A stretch of DNA of 64,000 bases from positions 1 to 64,000 of the forward strand of contig NZ_JAJBBR010000015.1 of the NCBI RefSeq assembly GCF_020532555.1. Direction: 5' to 3'. A program made the position numbers and the translations under genes. Position 1 is the first letter of the stretch; each line of letters starts with the position of its first letter. Below are positions 20,790 through 34,300 of this stretch, piece by piece. The stretch is from Microvirga lenta. GTDB taxonomy: Bacteria; Pseudomonadota; Alphaproteobacteria; Rhizobiales; Beijerinckiaceae. A model generated the notes under the pieces. It searched no databases. It was not told where the DNA came from and saw nothing but the letters and a program-made list of their open reading frames with translations.

Positions 20790-22331
20790 ATGCCCGAGGA
20801 TGCGGACGAGACTTCCGAAACGTTAGACGTGCGCGAAAGCCAGGGGCCCGAAAGCGCTCCTCCCCCGACGACTTCCGGTCCGAGATTCTCGGGCCGCTCC
20901 TATGAAACGATCCTCTATGTCACGTCCGAGATTTCGGACTTCGTGAAAGCCGGCGGCCTTGGTGATGTCTCGGCGGCTTTGCCGCGCGCTCTGCGGGGGC
21001 TCTACGACGTCCGCGTGCTGATCCCGGGCTACCGCTCCGTCCTGGCGGATGTCGGTCCCCTGGAGATCGTGGGACGCCTCGAAGGTACCTGCGGTATTCC
21101 CGCCTGCGACCTCGGGCGGACCGAGACCAAGGACGGCCTCACGATCTATGTCCTCCTGAGCCCGGAGCTCTATGACCGGGAGGGAACACCTTATGGCGAT
21201 GCCAACGGGGTGGACTGGAGCGACAACGATGTCCGCTTCGCGCGGCTGGGCCTTGCCGCAGCCGACATCGCCTGCGGGGTCGGCGATCCGACCTGGCGTC
21301 CGGATCTCCTGCATCTGAACGACTGGCCGTCGAGCTTGGCGCCTGCCTACCTCACTTGGCGCGAGCACCATGTGCCGAGCATCCTGACGATCCACAATCT
21401 CGCCTATCAGGGGCTGTTCGAGCGTGAGCGGCTGTCGCATCTCGGCATTCCGGATGGCGCGTTCCAGATGGACGGGGTCGAGTTCTACGGAAAGCTCTCG
21501 TTCCTCAAAGCCGGCATCTTCTATGCCTCGCACATCACCACGGTAAGCTCGACCTATGCGGAGGAGATCACGACGCCGGAATTCGGCTGCGGCCTCGACG
21601 GGTTGTTGAAGACCCGCGCGGAGGAGGGGAGGCTCGACGGCATCGTGAACGGCATCGACGAGAGCTGGGACCCGGCCACGGATCCCTATCTCGCGAGCGC
21701 CTTCGCACCCGACGATTGGCGCGGAAAGGACAAGAACGCGAGCGAGGTTCGCAAGACCTTCGGTCTCGCCGTTTCGCGAGGTCCGCTCTTCGCCGTCATC
21801 TCCCGGCTGGTGCACCAGAAGGGCGTCGACCTGGCGATTTCGGCCGCCGAGGAGATCGTCAGTAACGGCGGCCAGATCGTCGTCACGGGGCGGGGCGAAG
21901 CTCGCTTCGAGGCGGCCGTTCGTGCGCTGGCGGCCCGCCATCCCGGCTCGGTCGGCGTGCGCATCGGCTTCGACGAGGCCGAGGCGCGCCGGATGTATGC
22001 GGGCAGCGACTTCCTCCTCATGCCGTCCCGCTTCGAACCGTGCGGGTTGAGCCAGATGTATGCGCAGCGGTTCGGGTCCCTCCCGATCGCGCATCGCACC
22101 GGCGGACTGGCGGACACCATCGAGGACGGCGTGACCGGGTTCCTGTTCCGGGAGCTGTCGCTGACGAGCTTCGTAGAAGCGATCAAGCGCGGTCTGGAGA
22201 CCTTCCGCTCGCAGCCGCAGATGACTGCCATGAGAAAGGCTGCGATGAGCCGGCCGCAGGGGTGGCACCTGTCCGCGAACAAGTATCGCGACGTCTATTC
22301 GCGCGTGATCCAGACGGCCGTTCCGGGCTGA
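20790..22331 (+). CDS. glgA: Glycogen synthase GlgA
   Basis: A 513-residue GT5 glucosyltransferase that extends alpha-1,4 glucan from ADP-glucose. It has a 35-residue non-conserved N-terminal extension before ILYVTSEISDFVKAGGLGDV, the family's substrate-binding start. The C-terminal Rossmann domain has SRLVHQKGVDL, PSRFEPCGLSQMYA and RTGGLADTIEDG. No ADP-glucose pyrophosphorylase gene is in the window. The gene converges on glgB across a strong hairpin. Confidence 0.94.
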   Translation: MPEDADETSETLDVRESQGPESAPPPTTSGPRFSGRSYETILYVTSEISDFVKAGGLGDVSAALPRALRGLYDVRVLIPGYRSVLADVGPLEIVGRLEGTCGIPACDLGRTETKDGLTIYVLLSPELYDREGTPYGDANGVDWSDNDVRFARLGLAAADIACGVGDPTWRPDLLHLNDWPSSLAPAYLTWREHHVPSILTIHNLAYQGLFERERLSHLGIPDGAFQMDGVEFYGKLSFLKAGIFYASHITTVSSTYAEEITTPEFGCGLDGLLKTRAEEGRLDGIVNGIDESWDPATDPYLASAFAPDDWRGKDKNASEVRKTFGLAVSRGPLFAVISRLVHQKGVDLAISAAEEIVSNGGQIVVTGRGEARFEAAVRALAARHPGSVGVRIGFDEAEARRMYAGSDFLLMPSRFEPCGLSQMYAQRFGSLPIAHRTGGLADTIEDGVTGFLFRELSLTSFVEAIKRGLETFRSQPQMTAMRKAAMSRPQGWHLSANKYRDVYSRVIQTAVPG

Positions 22332-22354
22332 GGAAACACACATCCGAGAAACAT

Positions 22355-22382
22355 CCGTGCCGGGGAATGCTCCCCGGCACGG
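22355..22382. terminator. 12-bp perfect hairpin between convergent glgA and glgB
   Basis: The arms CCGTGCCGGGGA and TCCCCGGCACGG flank the loop ATGC, 24 bases after the glgA stop and 26 bases from the glgB stop. Its place between convergent genes suggests a two-way terminator. No long U-tract follows on either strand, so it may need Rho or serve as an RNA-stabilising end. Confidence 0.6.
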
Positions 22383-22407
22383 AATTCTTCGTGCAAGGCG
22401 CTCCCAG

Positions 22408-24689
22408 TCACGCACTCTGCACGGGGACGTCGTTCGGCGAGAGCGCCAGCATGATCGTTCCCAAGGGGGGAATGGTCAGCGTGAGAGAGCACGGGTGACC
22501 GTGGCTCTCGGTGTCCTCGGTGACGACGCCGCCGAGATTGCCGACATTGCCGCCCCCATAGAGCCCGGCGTCGGTGTTCAGGATTTCCCTGTAGAAGCCG
22601 GGGAGGGGAACTCCGAGCCGGTATCCTTCCCGTGGCACCGGCGTGAAGTTCGAAACCACGAGCACGATCTGGTTTTCGTCGTCCCCGCGCCGCGCCCAGG
22701 CGATGACGCTGTTGTCCGCGTCGTCCGAAACGAGCCACTGGAAGCCCGACGCCTCGGTATCCCGCTCGTGGAGGGCCGGATACTCGCGATAGACCTTGTT
22801 GAGGTCGCGGATCAGCGAATGCATCCCGCGATGATAGGGGTCGTCGAGCAGGTGCCAGTCCAGGCTGATGTCATGATTCCACTCGCGCTCCTGCGCGATC
22901 TCGCCGCCCATGAACAGGAGCTTCTTGCCGGGATGCCCCCACATGAAGCCGTAATAGGCGCGCAGGTTGGCGAAGCGTTGCCAGCGGTCGCCGGGCATCT
23001 TCCCGAGCAGCGATCCCTTCCCGTGTACGACCTCGTCGTGGCTCAACGGGAGAATGAAGTTCTCCGTGAAGGCATAGAGGAGGCCGAAGGTCAGGTCGTG
23101 ATGGTGGTAGCGGCGGTGGATCGGATCCTTGCTGATGAACCGCAGGGTGTCGTGCATCCAGCCCATGTTCCACTTGAAGCCGAAGCCCAGGCCGCCCGTA
23201 TAGGTCGGGTGGGAGACCCCCGGCCAGGCGGTCGATTCCTCGGCGATCGTGACGGCGCCGGGAGCATTGGCGTAAACCGTCTCGTTCATGCGCCGCAGGA
23301 AATCGATGGCCTCGATGTTCTCGTTCCCGCCATAGCGGTTCGGCACCCATTCGCCGGCACGGCGGGAGTAGTCGAGGTACAGCATGGATGCCACCGCATC
23401 CACACGCAGCCCGTCGAGGTGGTACCGCTCCAGCCAGAAGCGGGCATTCGCGACCAGGAAGGCGGCCACTTCCTGCCGCCCGTAATTGTAGATGTAGGTG
23501 CCCCAATCCTGGTGGTAGCCCTGCCGCGGGTCGGCATGTTCGTAGAGATGCGTGCCGTCGAAGTAACCCAGACCGTGAGGATCGTTGGGGAAGTGCCCCG
23601 GCACCCAATCGAGGATGAGGCCGATCTTGGCCTCGTGGGCGGCTTCGACGAAGGCGGCGAAATCCTCCGGTGTGCCGAAACGGCTCGTGGGAGCATAGAT
23701 AGACACCGGCTGATAGCCCCACGATCCGTCGAACGGATATTCGGTGATCGGGAGCATTTCGATATGCGTGAAGCCGAGTTCCTTGACATAAGGGATCAGG
23801 CGCTCGGCAAGTTCGCGATAGGTGAGGTAGCGGTTTCCCTCCTCGGGAACCCGCGCCCATGAGCCGAGATGGCACTCGTAGACCGACATCGGAGCCTTGC
23901 GCGGATCCTGCGCCGTGCGCTCCGCCATCCAGGCGCGGTCCTTCCACTGGTAATCGGTGGATTTGCGCAGGACGGAGGCCGTCGCCGGCGGCTTCTCCGA
24001 CGCGAAGGCAAGCGGATCGGCCCTTTGCGGGAGAAGGCGCCCGTCGGGCCCCTTCAGCTCGAACTTGTAGCGCCGGCCCGGCTGCAGTTCGGGAATGAAC
24101 AGTTCCCAGACGCCCGCATGGTGGCGCAGGCGCATGGGATGGGCGCGCCCGTCCCACTCGTTGAAATCGCCCACGACGCTCACGCGCTGGGCCGTGGGAG
24201 CCCACACGGTGAAGAGGAAGCCCTCTATCCCGCCCACTGTGATGGAGTGGGCGCCGAGCAGGCGATAATGCGCGTCGCTGCCCACGTCGCGGATCTGCAC
24301 GAGATCCTGGTCGCTCATGATCGGACCGTAGGAATAGGGATCGTACCGCACGGCCACGCCGTCCCCGGTCTCGACGCGCAGCCGATAGCCGGGGCGCCGG
24401 CTCGCCTCCAGCCGTCCGACGAAGAACCCTGCCTCGTGGCGCCGCTCCATGGTGGAAAGCACGGCGTCTCCCTCCCACGGGAGAACCTCGATGCTTCGCG
24501 CCGTCGGGATCATCGCGCGGATTTCCCACTGGCCGGGGGCGACCTCATGCGGCCCGAGAACCGCAAAGGGATCCGGGTGGCGCGCATTCACCACGGCATC
24601 GATCGCGTCTCCGCTGAGGCGGCTGGCCGTCATGCGGCCCTTGTCGGTCCGGTCTCCCGCGGTCTTTGCGGCAATCTCGACTTCAGAGG

Positions 24690-24693
<4 letters not shown>
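22408..24693 (-). CDS. glgB: 1,4-alpha-glucan branching enzyme
   Basis: A 761-residue GH13 enzyme that forms alpha-1,6 branches. It has N-terminal carbohydrate-binding folds and then a barrel with nucleophile in [17 protein letters not shown], acid/base in [12 protein letters not shown] and transition-state Asp in [13 protein letters not shown]. The start was set at ATG 24693 because it overlaps the treS stop (ATGA) and gives the family N-terminus; the longer frame reads into treS. It is the last gene of the otsA-to-glgB operon. Confidence 0.95.
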
Positions 24694-27962
<3,269 letters not shown>

Positions 27963-28016
27963 GGCTCACTTCTTTGCTTCGAAAACGGGAACTCCGGGGT
28001 GAACATGCGCGGCCGC

Positions 28017-31000
28017 TCACCGGGACCGGCTATCGGGCGGGATGAGGCGCCAGATGACGACGGGCCGTTCCCCCGGATCTAGGGCGATGCGGTGGCTCTT
28101 GCCATGCAGAGTGAAGCGCCCTCCATTCAGAAGATCCTCGACCTCGATCGCGGCGTGATCCGGCAGGCCGAATTCCCACAGGGGTATCTCGTAGGTGCAT
28201 TCCTGCCGGTTCCGCGGGTCGAGATTGACCAGGACGAAGACGCAGTTGTCCTTCTCGCGGGTGGTCCGGACATAGGCGAGGATCTGGTCGTTCCAGGCAT
28301 TCGCGAAGCTGATGTTCCGGAAGTCCCAGAGCGCCGGGTTTTCGCGCCGGATCTGGTTGAGGCGCCGGATGTGGTCCGAGATGTTCCCGGGCCGATCGCA
28401 ATCCCAGGTCTTCAGCTCGTACTTCTCCGAATCGAGATATTCCTCCTTGCCGCGAACCGGGGTCCCCTCGCAGAGCTCGAACCCGTTGTAGATGCCGTAG
28501 ACGCTGGACAGGGTCGCCGCCAGCGTGCCGCGGATGACGAAGCCGGGCGGGCCGCTCGTCTGCAGGAAATAGGGGTTGATGTCCGGGGTGTTCGCGAAGA
28601 AGTTCGGCCGGTAGTACTCGCCCATCGAGGTGTGGGCGAGCTCGGTCATGTACTCGATCAGCTCCTGCTTCGTGTTGCGCCAGGTGAAGTAGGTATACGA
28701 TTGCTGGAAGCCCGCTTTCGCCAGCTTCTTCATCATCTTCGGCCGCGTGAAGGCCTCTGCCAGGAAGATCACGTCCGGATGCTGGCTGTTCACGTCCGCG
28801 ATCATCCATTCCCAGAACGGAATCGGCTTGGTGTGGGGGTTGTCGACCCGGAAGATCTTGACGCCCTGTTCGACCCAGAACAGCACCACGTCCCGGAGCT
28901 CCAGCCAGAGGGACGGCAGGGCCTCCCCATAGAAGTGGACATTGACGATGTCCTCGTACTTTTTCGGCGGGTTCTCGGCAAAGCGGATGCTGCCGTCCGG
29001 ACGCCAGTCGAACCATTCCGGATGCTCCTTGATCCAGGGATGGTCGGGCGAGCACTGGATCGCGAAGTCGAGGGCAATCTCAAGGCCGTAATCATGCGCC
29101 GCCGCAAGGAGGTTCCGGAAGTCCTCCAGCGTGCCGAGTTCCGGGTGGACCGCCTTGTGTCCGCCTTCCTCCGAGCCGATGGCGTAGACGCTTCCGGGAT
29201 CATCCGGCGCTGGCGTCAGGGTGTTGTTGCGGCCCTTGCGGTTGGTCTTGCCGATGGGGTGGATCGGCGTGAAGTAGAGAACGTCGAAGCCGAGATCCTT
29301 GATGCGCGGCAGCTGGCCGATCACGTCGGTGAAGGTGCCATGGACGGTCGGATCCCCGGATTGCGAGCGGGGAAAGATCTCGTACCAGGCCGAGAACCGG
29401 GCGGCGAGGCGGTCGGCGACGACCTCCAGGATGGGTTCGTAGCGCGAGACGTTCTGACGTTCGGCGTTACGGTCGATCAGTTCCCGGTTCTCATCATCGA
29501 GCATCAGTTCAAGCTGCGCGACGGAGCCGTCCTCGTGCTCCTTCAACCGCTTCACCAGATCCGCCAAGGCGTCCGCATCGGACTCTTCCGCCAGACCTGC
29601 GGCCTTCTCCACGATACGCAGGCCCTCGATGGTTTCGAGGCGCACGTTCTGCCCCGCACCGCGCTTCTTCTCGACCTCGTTCAGCCAGGTGGCGAAGGGA
29701 TCGCGCCAGGCTTCGATGGTGTACTGGTAGCGGGCATTCCGCTCCAGCGGGAAACGCCCGGCCCAGCGGTCGTTGTCGACGAAGGCCATGGGAGCCCGGT
29801 GCCACGTGCTCTCGCCACACATCCGGTAGAGCAGGGCGGCGTTGAACTTGTCATGGCCGTCGGTGAAGATGTCGGCCGTCACCTCCATGACGTCGCCAGC
29901 CACGCGCTTGACCGCCGAGCGGCCGTTGTCGATCTCGGGCAGGACGCTCTCGATGATCACGCGCCCTTCGCCGGTAGGCTGGCGCGAGCGCCTGCGGGTC
30001 TTCATCGGCATCGCGCGCCGGGCCGAGAGGATGCGGAATTCCAGCGGCTTCAGGACGATCGCGGACCCGGGCGTGAAGGAAAGCGGCGAGGCGTCCGGCG
30101 TCATGTCCCGGAAGCTTTCGAACACGCCGCCGCTGCGGCTGACAAGTGCCTCCGGATCGACACTCTGCTCGGTGTCCGTAACGTTCGCCAGCACGAGCAC
30201 TGCGCTGCCGGCCGAAGCGTAGTGCCCTGCATCGTAGCGAATGAGCGCTGCCAGAGAGTTGTCCGGTCCGCTGATCGCCCACTGGGCGCCCTCGCGGTTG
30301 GCCGCGGGCAGCTCGGTCCGCAGCCGGTTCACGGCCGTGATGAACTCGGAAATGTCGATTCCGGTCATCTCCCGGTGCGCCGGCGTGGTCCCGGCAATAT
30401 CCAAGGGGCGGCGATAACCCCATTCGTAGCCGATCGGCATCAGTACGCCCGTGGAGAAGAACGCCGCTAGGGCATAGCGTGCTTTCAGCAGTCGCGCGAC
30501 CTGCTCCGGATCGTCGTCCGCCTTCGCGGCGAGGCGGCCCGTGTCGTGGTTTTCGGGAAAGGCGATCGAGGGAGCGGACGTGCGCAATGCCTCGTATTGT
30601 TCGAGGGCCCACGGCGCCTTGAGATCCCACCACGCGAAGCTGTTGAACAGGAAATCGAAACCCGCATCCACCGTCGCCTTCGTCTCGACGAGGCCGCGTC
30701 CGAGGGTCTCGGCCACGAAGCGGCATCGGGGATCGCGCTCCTTCGCGGCACGGATAAGGTCCCGCCAGACCTGGGGCGGCACCCTGTAAGCCATTGCGCA
30801 ACGAAAGCCCCGCACGCCGAGGGTCTGAAGATGCGCAATGTATCCGTTCCAGTACTCGGTCAGGGCCTCGCGTGATCGGGCGCTGCCGTAATCGAGCTGT
30901 GCCACGTCCCCCGGCACGGCCCCGTTCGTTGTGCCGTTCGGCTCGAGGATGAAGGGATTCCGGAACTCGCCGTCGTCGTTGCGGTGAAAAAGGTCGGGCC

Positions 31001-31373
31001 TTTCCTGTCCCAGGCGAGCGTCCGGAGCCGTGTGTCCGATCACCAGATCGACCATCACTCGCAGGCCGAGAGCGTCCGCCTCCTGGACGAAGCGACGGAT
31101 CTGCGCGTCGTCGTCCTCGCCTTCGTCGCGGAAGCGGGGATCCAGGCGATAGGGGTCCCTGATCGCGTAGAGGCTGCCGGATTCACCCGTTTCGTGGAAC
31201 GGATTGACGTACACCCAGTCGAATCCCATTCGCGCAATGCGCGGCAGTTCCGCCGTCCACGCGGAAACCGTTCCCACGAGAAGCGGGAACAGATTGTAGA
31301 TCCGCGGGCCGAGTTCGACCGGGGAGGGAGCCTCCCTCTTCATGCCTGTACGTTGCCGTTCCATCATATTCAT
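28017..31373 (-). CDS. glgE: GlgE maltosyltransferase with extra N-terminal GH13-like domain
   Basis: 1118 residues in two modules. From about residue 455 to the end is a full-length GlgE, which adds maltose from maltose-1-phosphate to alpha-1,4 glucan. It has nucleophile in IFRVDNPHTKP, acid/base in FLAEAFTRPKMM and the signature DFAIQCSPDHPW. Residues 1 to about 450 form another GH13-type barrel (YNLFPLLVGTV, FVAETLG, FPENHDTG). In it, the position of the catalytic Asp is Ala193 (GFRCAMAY), so this half is probably not a normal hydrolase. Two Met codons at the junction (30005 and 30011) may be the old start of a separate glgE. The start overlaps the malQ-treY stop. Confidence 0.9.
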   Translation of the reverse strand: MNMMERQRTGMKREAPSPVELGPRIYNLFPLLVGTVSAWTAELPRIARMGFDWVYVNPFHETGESGSLYAIRDPYRLDPRFRDEGEDDDAQIRRFVQEADALGLRVMVDLVIGHTAPDARLGQERPDLFHRNDDGEFRNPFILEPNGTTNGAVPGDVAQLDYGSARSREALTEYWNGYIAHLQTLGVRGFRCAMAYRVPPQVWRDLIRAAKERDPRCRFVAETLGRGLVETKATVDAGFDFLFNSFAWWDLKAPWALEQYEALRTSAPSIAFPENHDTGRLAAKADDDPEQVARLLKARYALAAFFSTGVLMPIGYEWGYRRPLDIAGTTPAHREMTGIDISEFITAVNRLRTELPAANREGAQWAISGPDNSLAALIRYDAGHYASAGSAVLVLANVTDTEQSVDPEALVSRSGGVFESFRDMTPDASPLSFTPGSAIVLKPLEFRILSARRAMPMKTRRRSRQPTGEGRVIIESVLPEIDNGRSAVKRVAGDVMEVTADIFTDGHDKFNAALLYRMCGESTWHRAPMAFVDNDRWAGRFPLERNARYQYTIEAWRDPFATWLNEVEKKRGAGQNVRLETIEGLRIVEKAAGLAEESDADALADLVKRLKEHEDGSVAQLELMLDDENRELIDRNAERQNVSRYEPILEVVADRLAARFSAWYEIFPRSQSGDPTVHGTFTDVIGQLPRIKDLGFDVLYFTPIHPIGKTNRKGRNNTLTPAPDDPGSVYAIGSEEGGHKAVHPELGTLEDFRNLLAAAHDYGLEIALDFAIQCSPDHPWIKEHPEWFDWRPDGSIRFAENPPKKYEDIVNVHFYGEALPSLWLELRDVVLFWVEQGVKIFRVDNPHTKPIPFWEWMIADVNSQHPDVIFLAEAFTRPKMMKKLAKAGFQQSYTYFTWRNTKQELIEYMTELAHTSMGEYYRPNFFANTPDINPYFLQTSGPPGFVIRGTLAATLSSVYGIYNGFELCEGTPVRGKEEYLDSEKYELKTWDCDRPGNISDHIRRLNQIRRENPALWDFRNISFANAWNDQILAYVRTTREKDNCVFVLVNLDPRNRQECTYEIPLWEFGLPDHAAIEVEDLLNGGRFTLHGKSHRIALDPGERPVVIWRLIPPDSRSR

Positions 31374-34300
31374 GACTGTGCCCTCAGCACTGAAAACGGG
31401 AGATCCGTGAAGAGTTCCGAGATTCGCGTTGTGTTCTGGCCGATCTCTGTGATTTCACCCGTGATGATGTTGCGCCAGCTCCCCGGCGGAACCTGCACGC
31501 TGGTGTCGCCCCAAACCTCCGCCCCCAGAGGGGGCGTCTCGTCCTGGATCAGCCTGGTGACGAGGCGGGGCACGATGACGAGGAGGCGTTCCTCGCCGCT
31601 GGTACGGGTGAATGCGAGAACGTTCCGGCTCAGGGAACCATGCGGTCGCACGACCTGGTAGTCGCTGGAGGCATAGAGTCCCGGGCACTCGGCGCGATCC
31701 GCGAGAAGGGCGGCGAGAACCCGCTGCTTGATGCGCCCATCCTGCCAGTGCGGCATCAGCGAGGCAGCCGGCGCGTTGGCGTCGAGCGCCGCCGTCCGGA
31801 GATCGTAGTCAACCGGCCGCCGGTTGTCGGGGTCGACGAGGGAGAGGTCCCACATCTCCGTGCCTTGATAGATGTCCGGCACGCCGGGCAGGGTCACCTT
31901 GAGGATCGTGCGCGCCAAGCCGGCCAGCATGCCGGAGAAGGCCAGACGCCGGGCGAGGGGGCGGAAGTCGCTCAGGAACGAGGCTTCGGGATCGAGGAGT
32001 TCCCGCACGAGGCCAAGGGTGGCGGCCTCATAGGCTTCATTCACATGAACCCAGCTCGTATGCCGCTTCGCCTCCCTGAGAGCCTTGGTCACGAAGCCTT
32101 CGATCCGCTCGCGGAAGGCGGCGACGGCATTCGCCTCCGCTCCTTCGTCGAGGAGCTCGACGGGCCACGCCCCGAGGATCGCCTGGAGGATGAGGTACTG
32201 GTCGTTGGCGTCGGGCCGGGCCTCGCCGTCGCCCTTGGCATGAGAGAAGACGGTTTCCTGCCACCGGCGGAGGGCTTCTGCCCAGAGGTCCGGTACCTCG
32301 GAAAGGACGTTGAGGCGCGCCCTCGCATCCTCTCCGCGCTTCGTGTCGTGGGTTGCCGTCGCGATCATGGCATGGGGCCAGGAGCGCGCCCGATCCTGGT
32401 TGATCCGGTGGAACTCCTCGGCGGGCACCCCGAAATGGTGCGGGTCGCCGCCCACCTCGTTCAGGGAGAGGAGGCGCACATAGCGGTAGAAGAAGGTGTC
32501 CTCCAGGCTCTTCGCCATGACCGGTCCGGTAAGCTGCTGGAACCGGCGACGGAACCGGCGCACGAGTTCGGTGTCCGGTCCCACGGCGGGTGCGTCGGCG
32601 TGATCCGTGAGAAGGGAGGCCGCGATGAAGTCGTGCACGGTCCTGTCCGGCAGCACGCTGTGCCGCTTCGAGGCTTCGATCGTTTCCTCCAGAAGGGCGC
32701 GGTCCTCAGGGACCGCTTCAGCCTCTCCCAGATAGGTGCGGTAGACAGGGAAGCGCGCGATGATCTCCGACAAGGCCCTGCGGAGGGCGTAGACGGTGTA
32801 ATCCCGCGTCCGCCGGTCCGAATCCGCCAGCCGCTTGAGATCGGAGGTGAGCACCTCAAGCTCACTGGCGAAACTGGTTTCGAGCACCTCGACCTTCGCC
32901 TCGCGCAGCAGGGCTCCGTAGCGCCCTTCGAGGCCGCTCATCGAACGATAGAGCTGCTCCATTTTCTCGGCTGCCGTCGAATCGACGAACACGCCGTCGA
33001 GGAGATTGAGCACGTCGTAGCCGGTCGTGCCGGCAACGGGCCAGGGGCGCAGAGGCTCACCAGGCTCCAGGATCTTCTCGATCACGATGTAGAAGCCGGG
33101 GCCCACGGCGGCCTGCAGGGCGCGCAGATAACCCTCGGGATCGGCGAGCCCGTCCACGTGGTCGATCCGCAAGCCCTGGATCAAGCCCTCGCGCACCAGC
33201 CGGAAGACCATGGCATGGCTGCGTTCGAACACGTCCGTATCTTCGACGCGCAGGCCCGCCAGGGCATTGATGTCGAAGAAGCGCCGGTAGTTGATGTCGC
33301 TCGCGGCGACCCGCCAATGGGCGAGCCGGTAGGCCTGCGCCTCGAGAATGCGGTGAAGCGTGCCGAAGCTTTCCGGCAGCCCGACCGAACCGTTGATGAA
33401 GGTGACCGCGTGGTCGATCGCCTGCTGGAGCTCGGGCGTGCCGGCGACGGCCTGAGCCAAACGACCCTTGAGCGTTTCGCATTCCTCGGGAAAGGCCGCG
33501 CGTCTTTCCGGAATGGTCTCGTCGTTCATGGTCCGGAGGCGCTCGCTGATCGCCAGCATCTCCGCACTGCCGCCACTTGGTCCTGCCGGAAGGGCCGCCA
33601 AGGCCCTGTCGAGAATGATCGGATAGGTGAGGGGGCATACGGGGAAACGATGCTCCCAGTGCCAGACGCTGAAACTGCCCTCCTCCGCATCGTAGGTGAG
33701 CTTCAGGTCGCCCTTCTCGAGGGCCTCGCCGTAGCGGTCGCCGAGGAATGGGACGATCAGCTTGTGGTTGGCGCCGAGGCGCTCCCAGTCGATGTCGAAG
33801 GCACGCCCGAAGGGCGAGAGCTCGCCCCATTCGAGCACGGACAGCCACCACGCGTTGTCGGCACCGCCGACGCCCATGTGGTTGGGGACGATGTCGAGCA
33901 CCAGGCCGAGCCCATGCTCCTTCAACGCATCCGTCAGGCGCCTGAAGCCCTCTTCCCCGCCCAGTTCGGGATTGATGCGGGAGTGATCGACGATGTCGTA
34001 GCCGTGAACCGATCCGGGGCGCGCCGTGTGGATGGGCGACGAGTAGACATGGCTGATGCCGAGCTTCGCCAGATAAGGAACGATGCGGACCGCATCGTCG
34101 AAGGTGAAGTCCTTGTGAAACTGCAGCCGATAGGTCGCGCGGGGAGGGGGAGAGGCGAGCGTGCTCGTGCGCGGCTGGATTCCACGTCCTTCCTCGGCCA
34201 GGGCGGCGGCGAGCTTCGCAAGCTCGCTGCCCGGCGCGATGATGGCGTCGAGATCGGTCCCGAGCCGGCGCTTCCAGTTCGGATGGCTCTGGTCCTGCCC

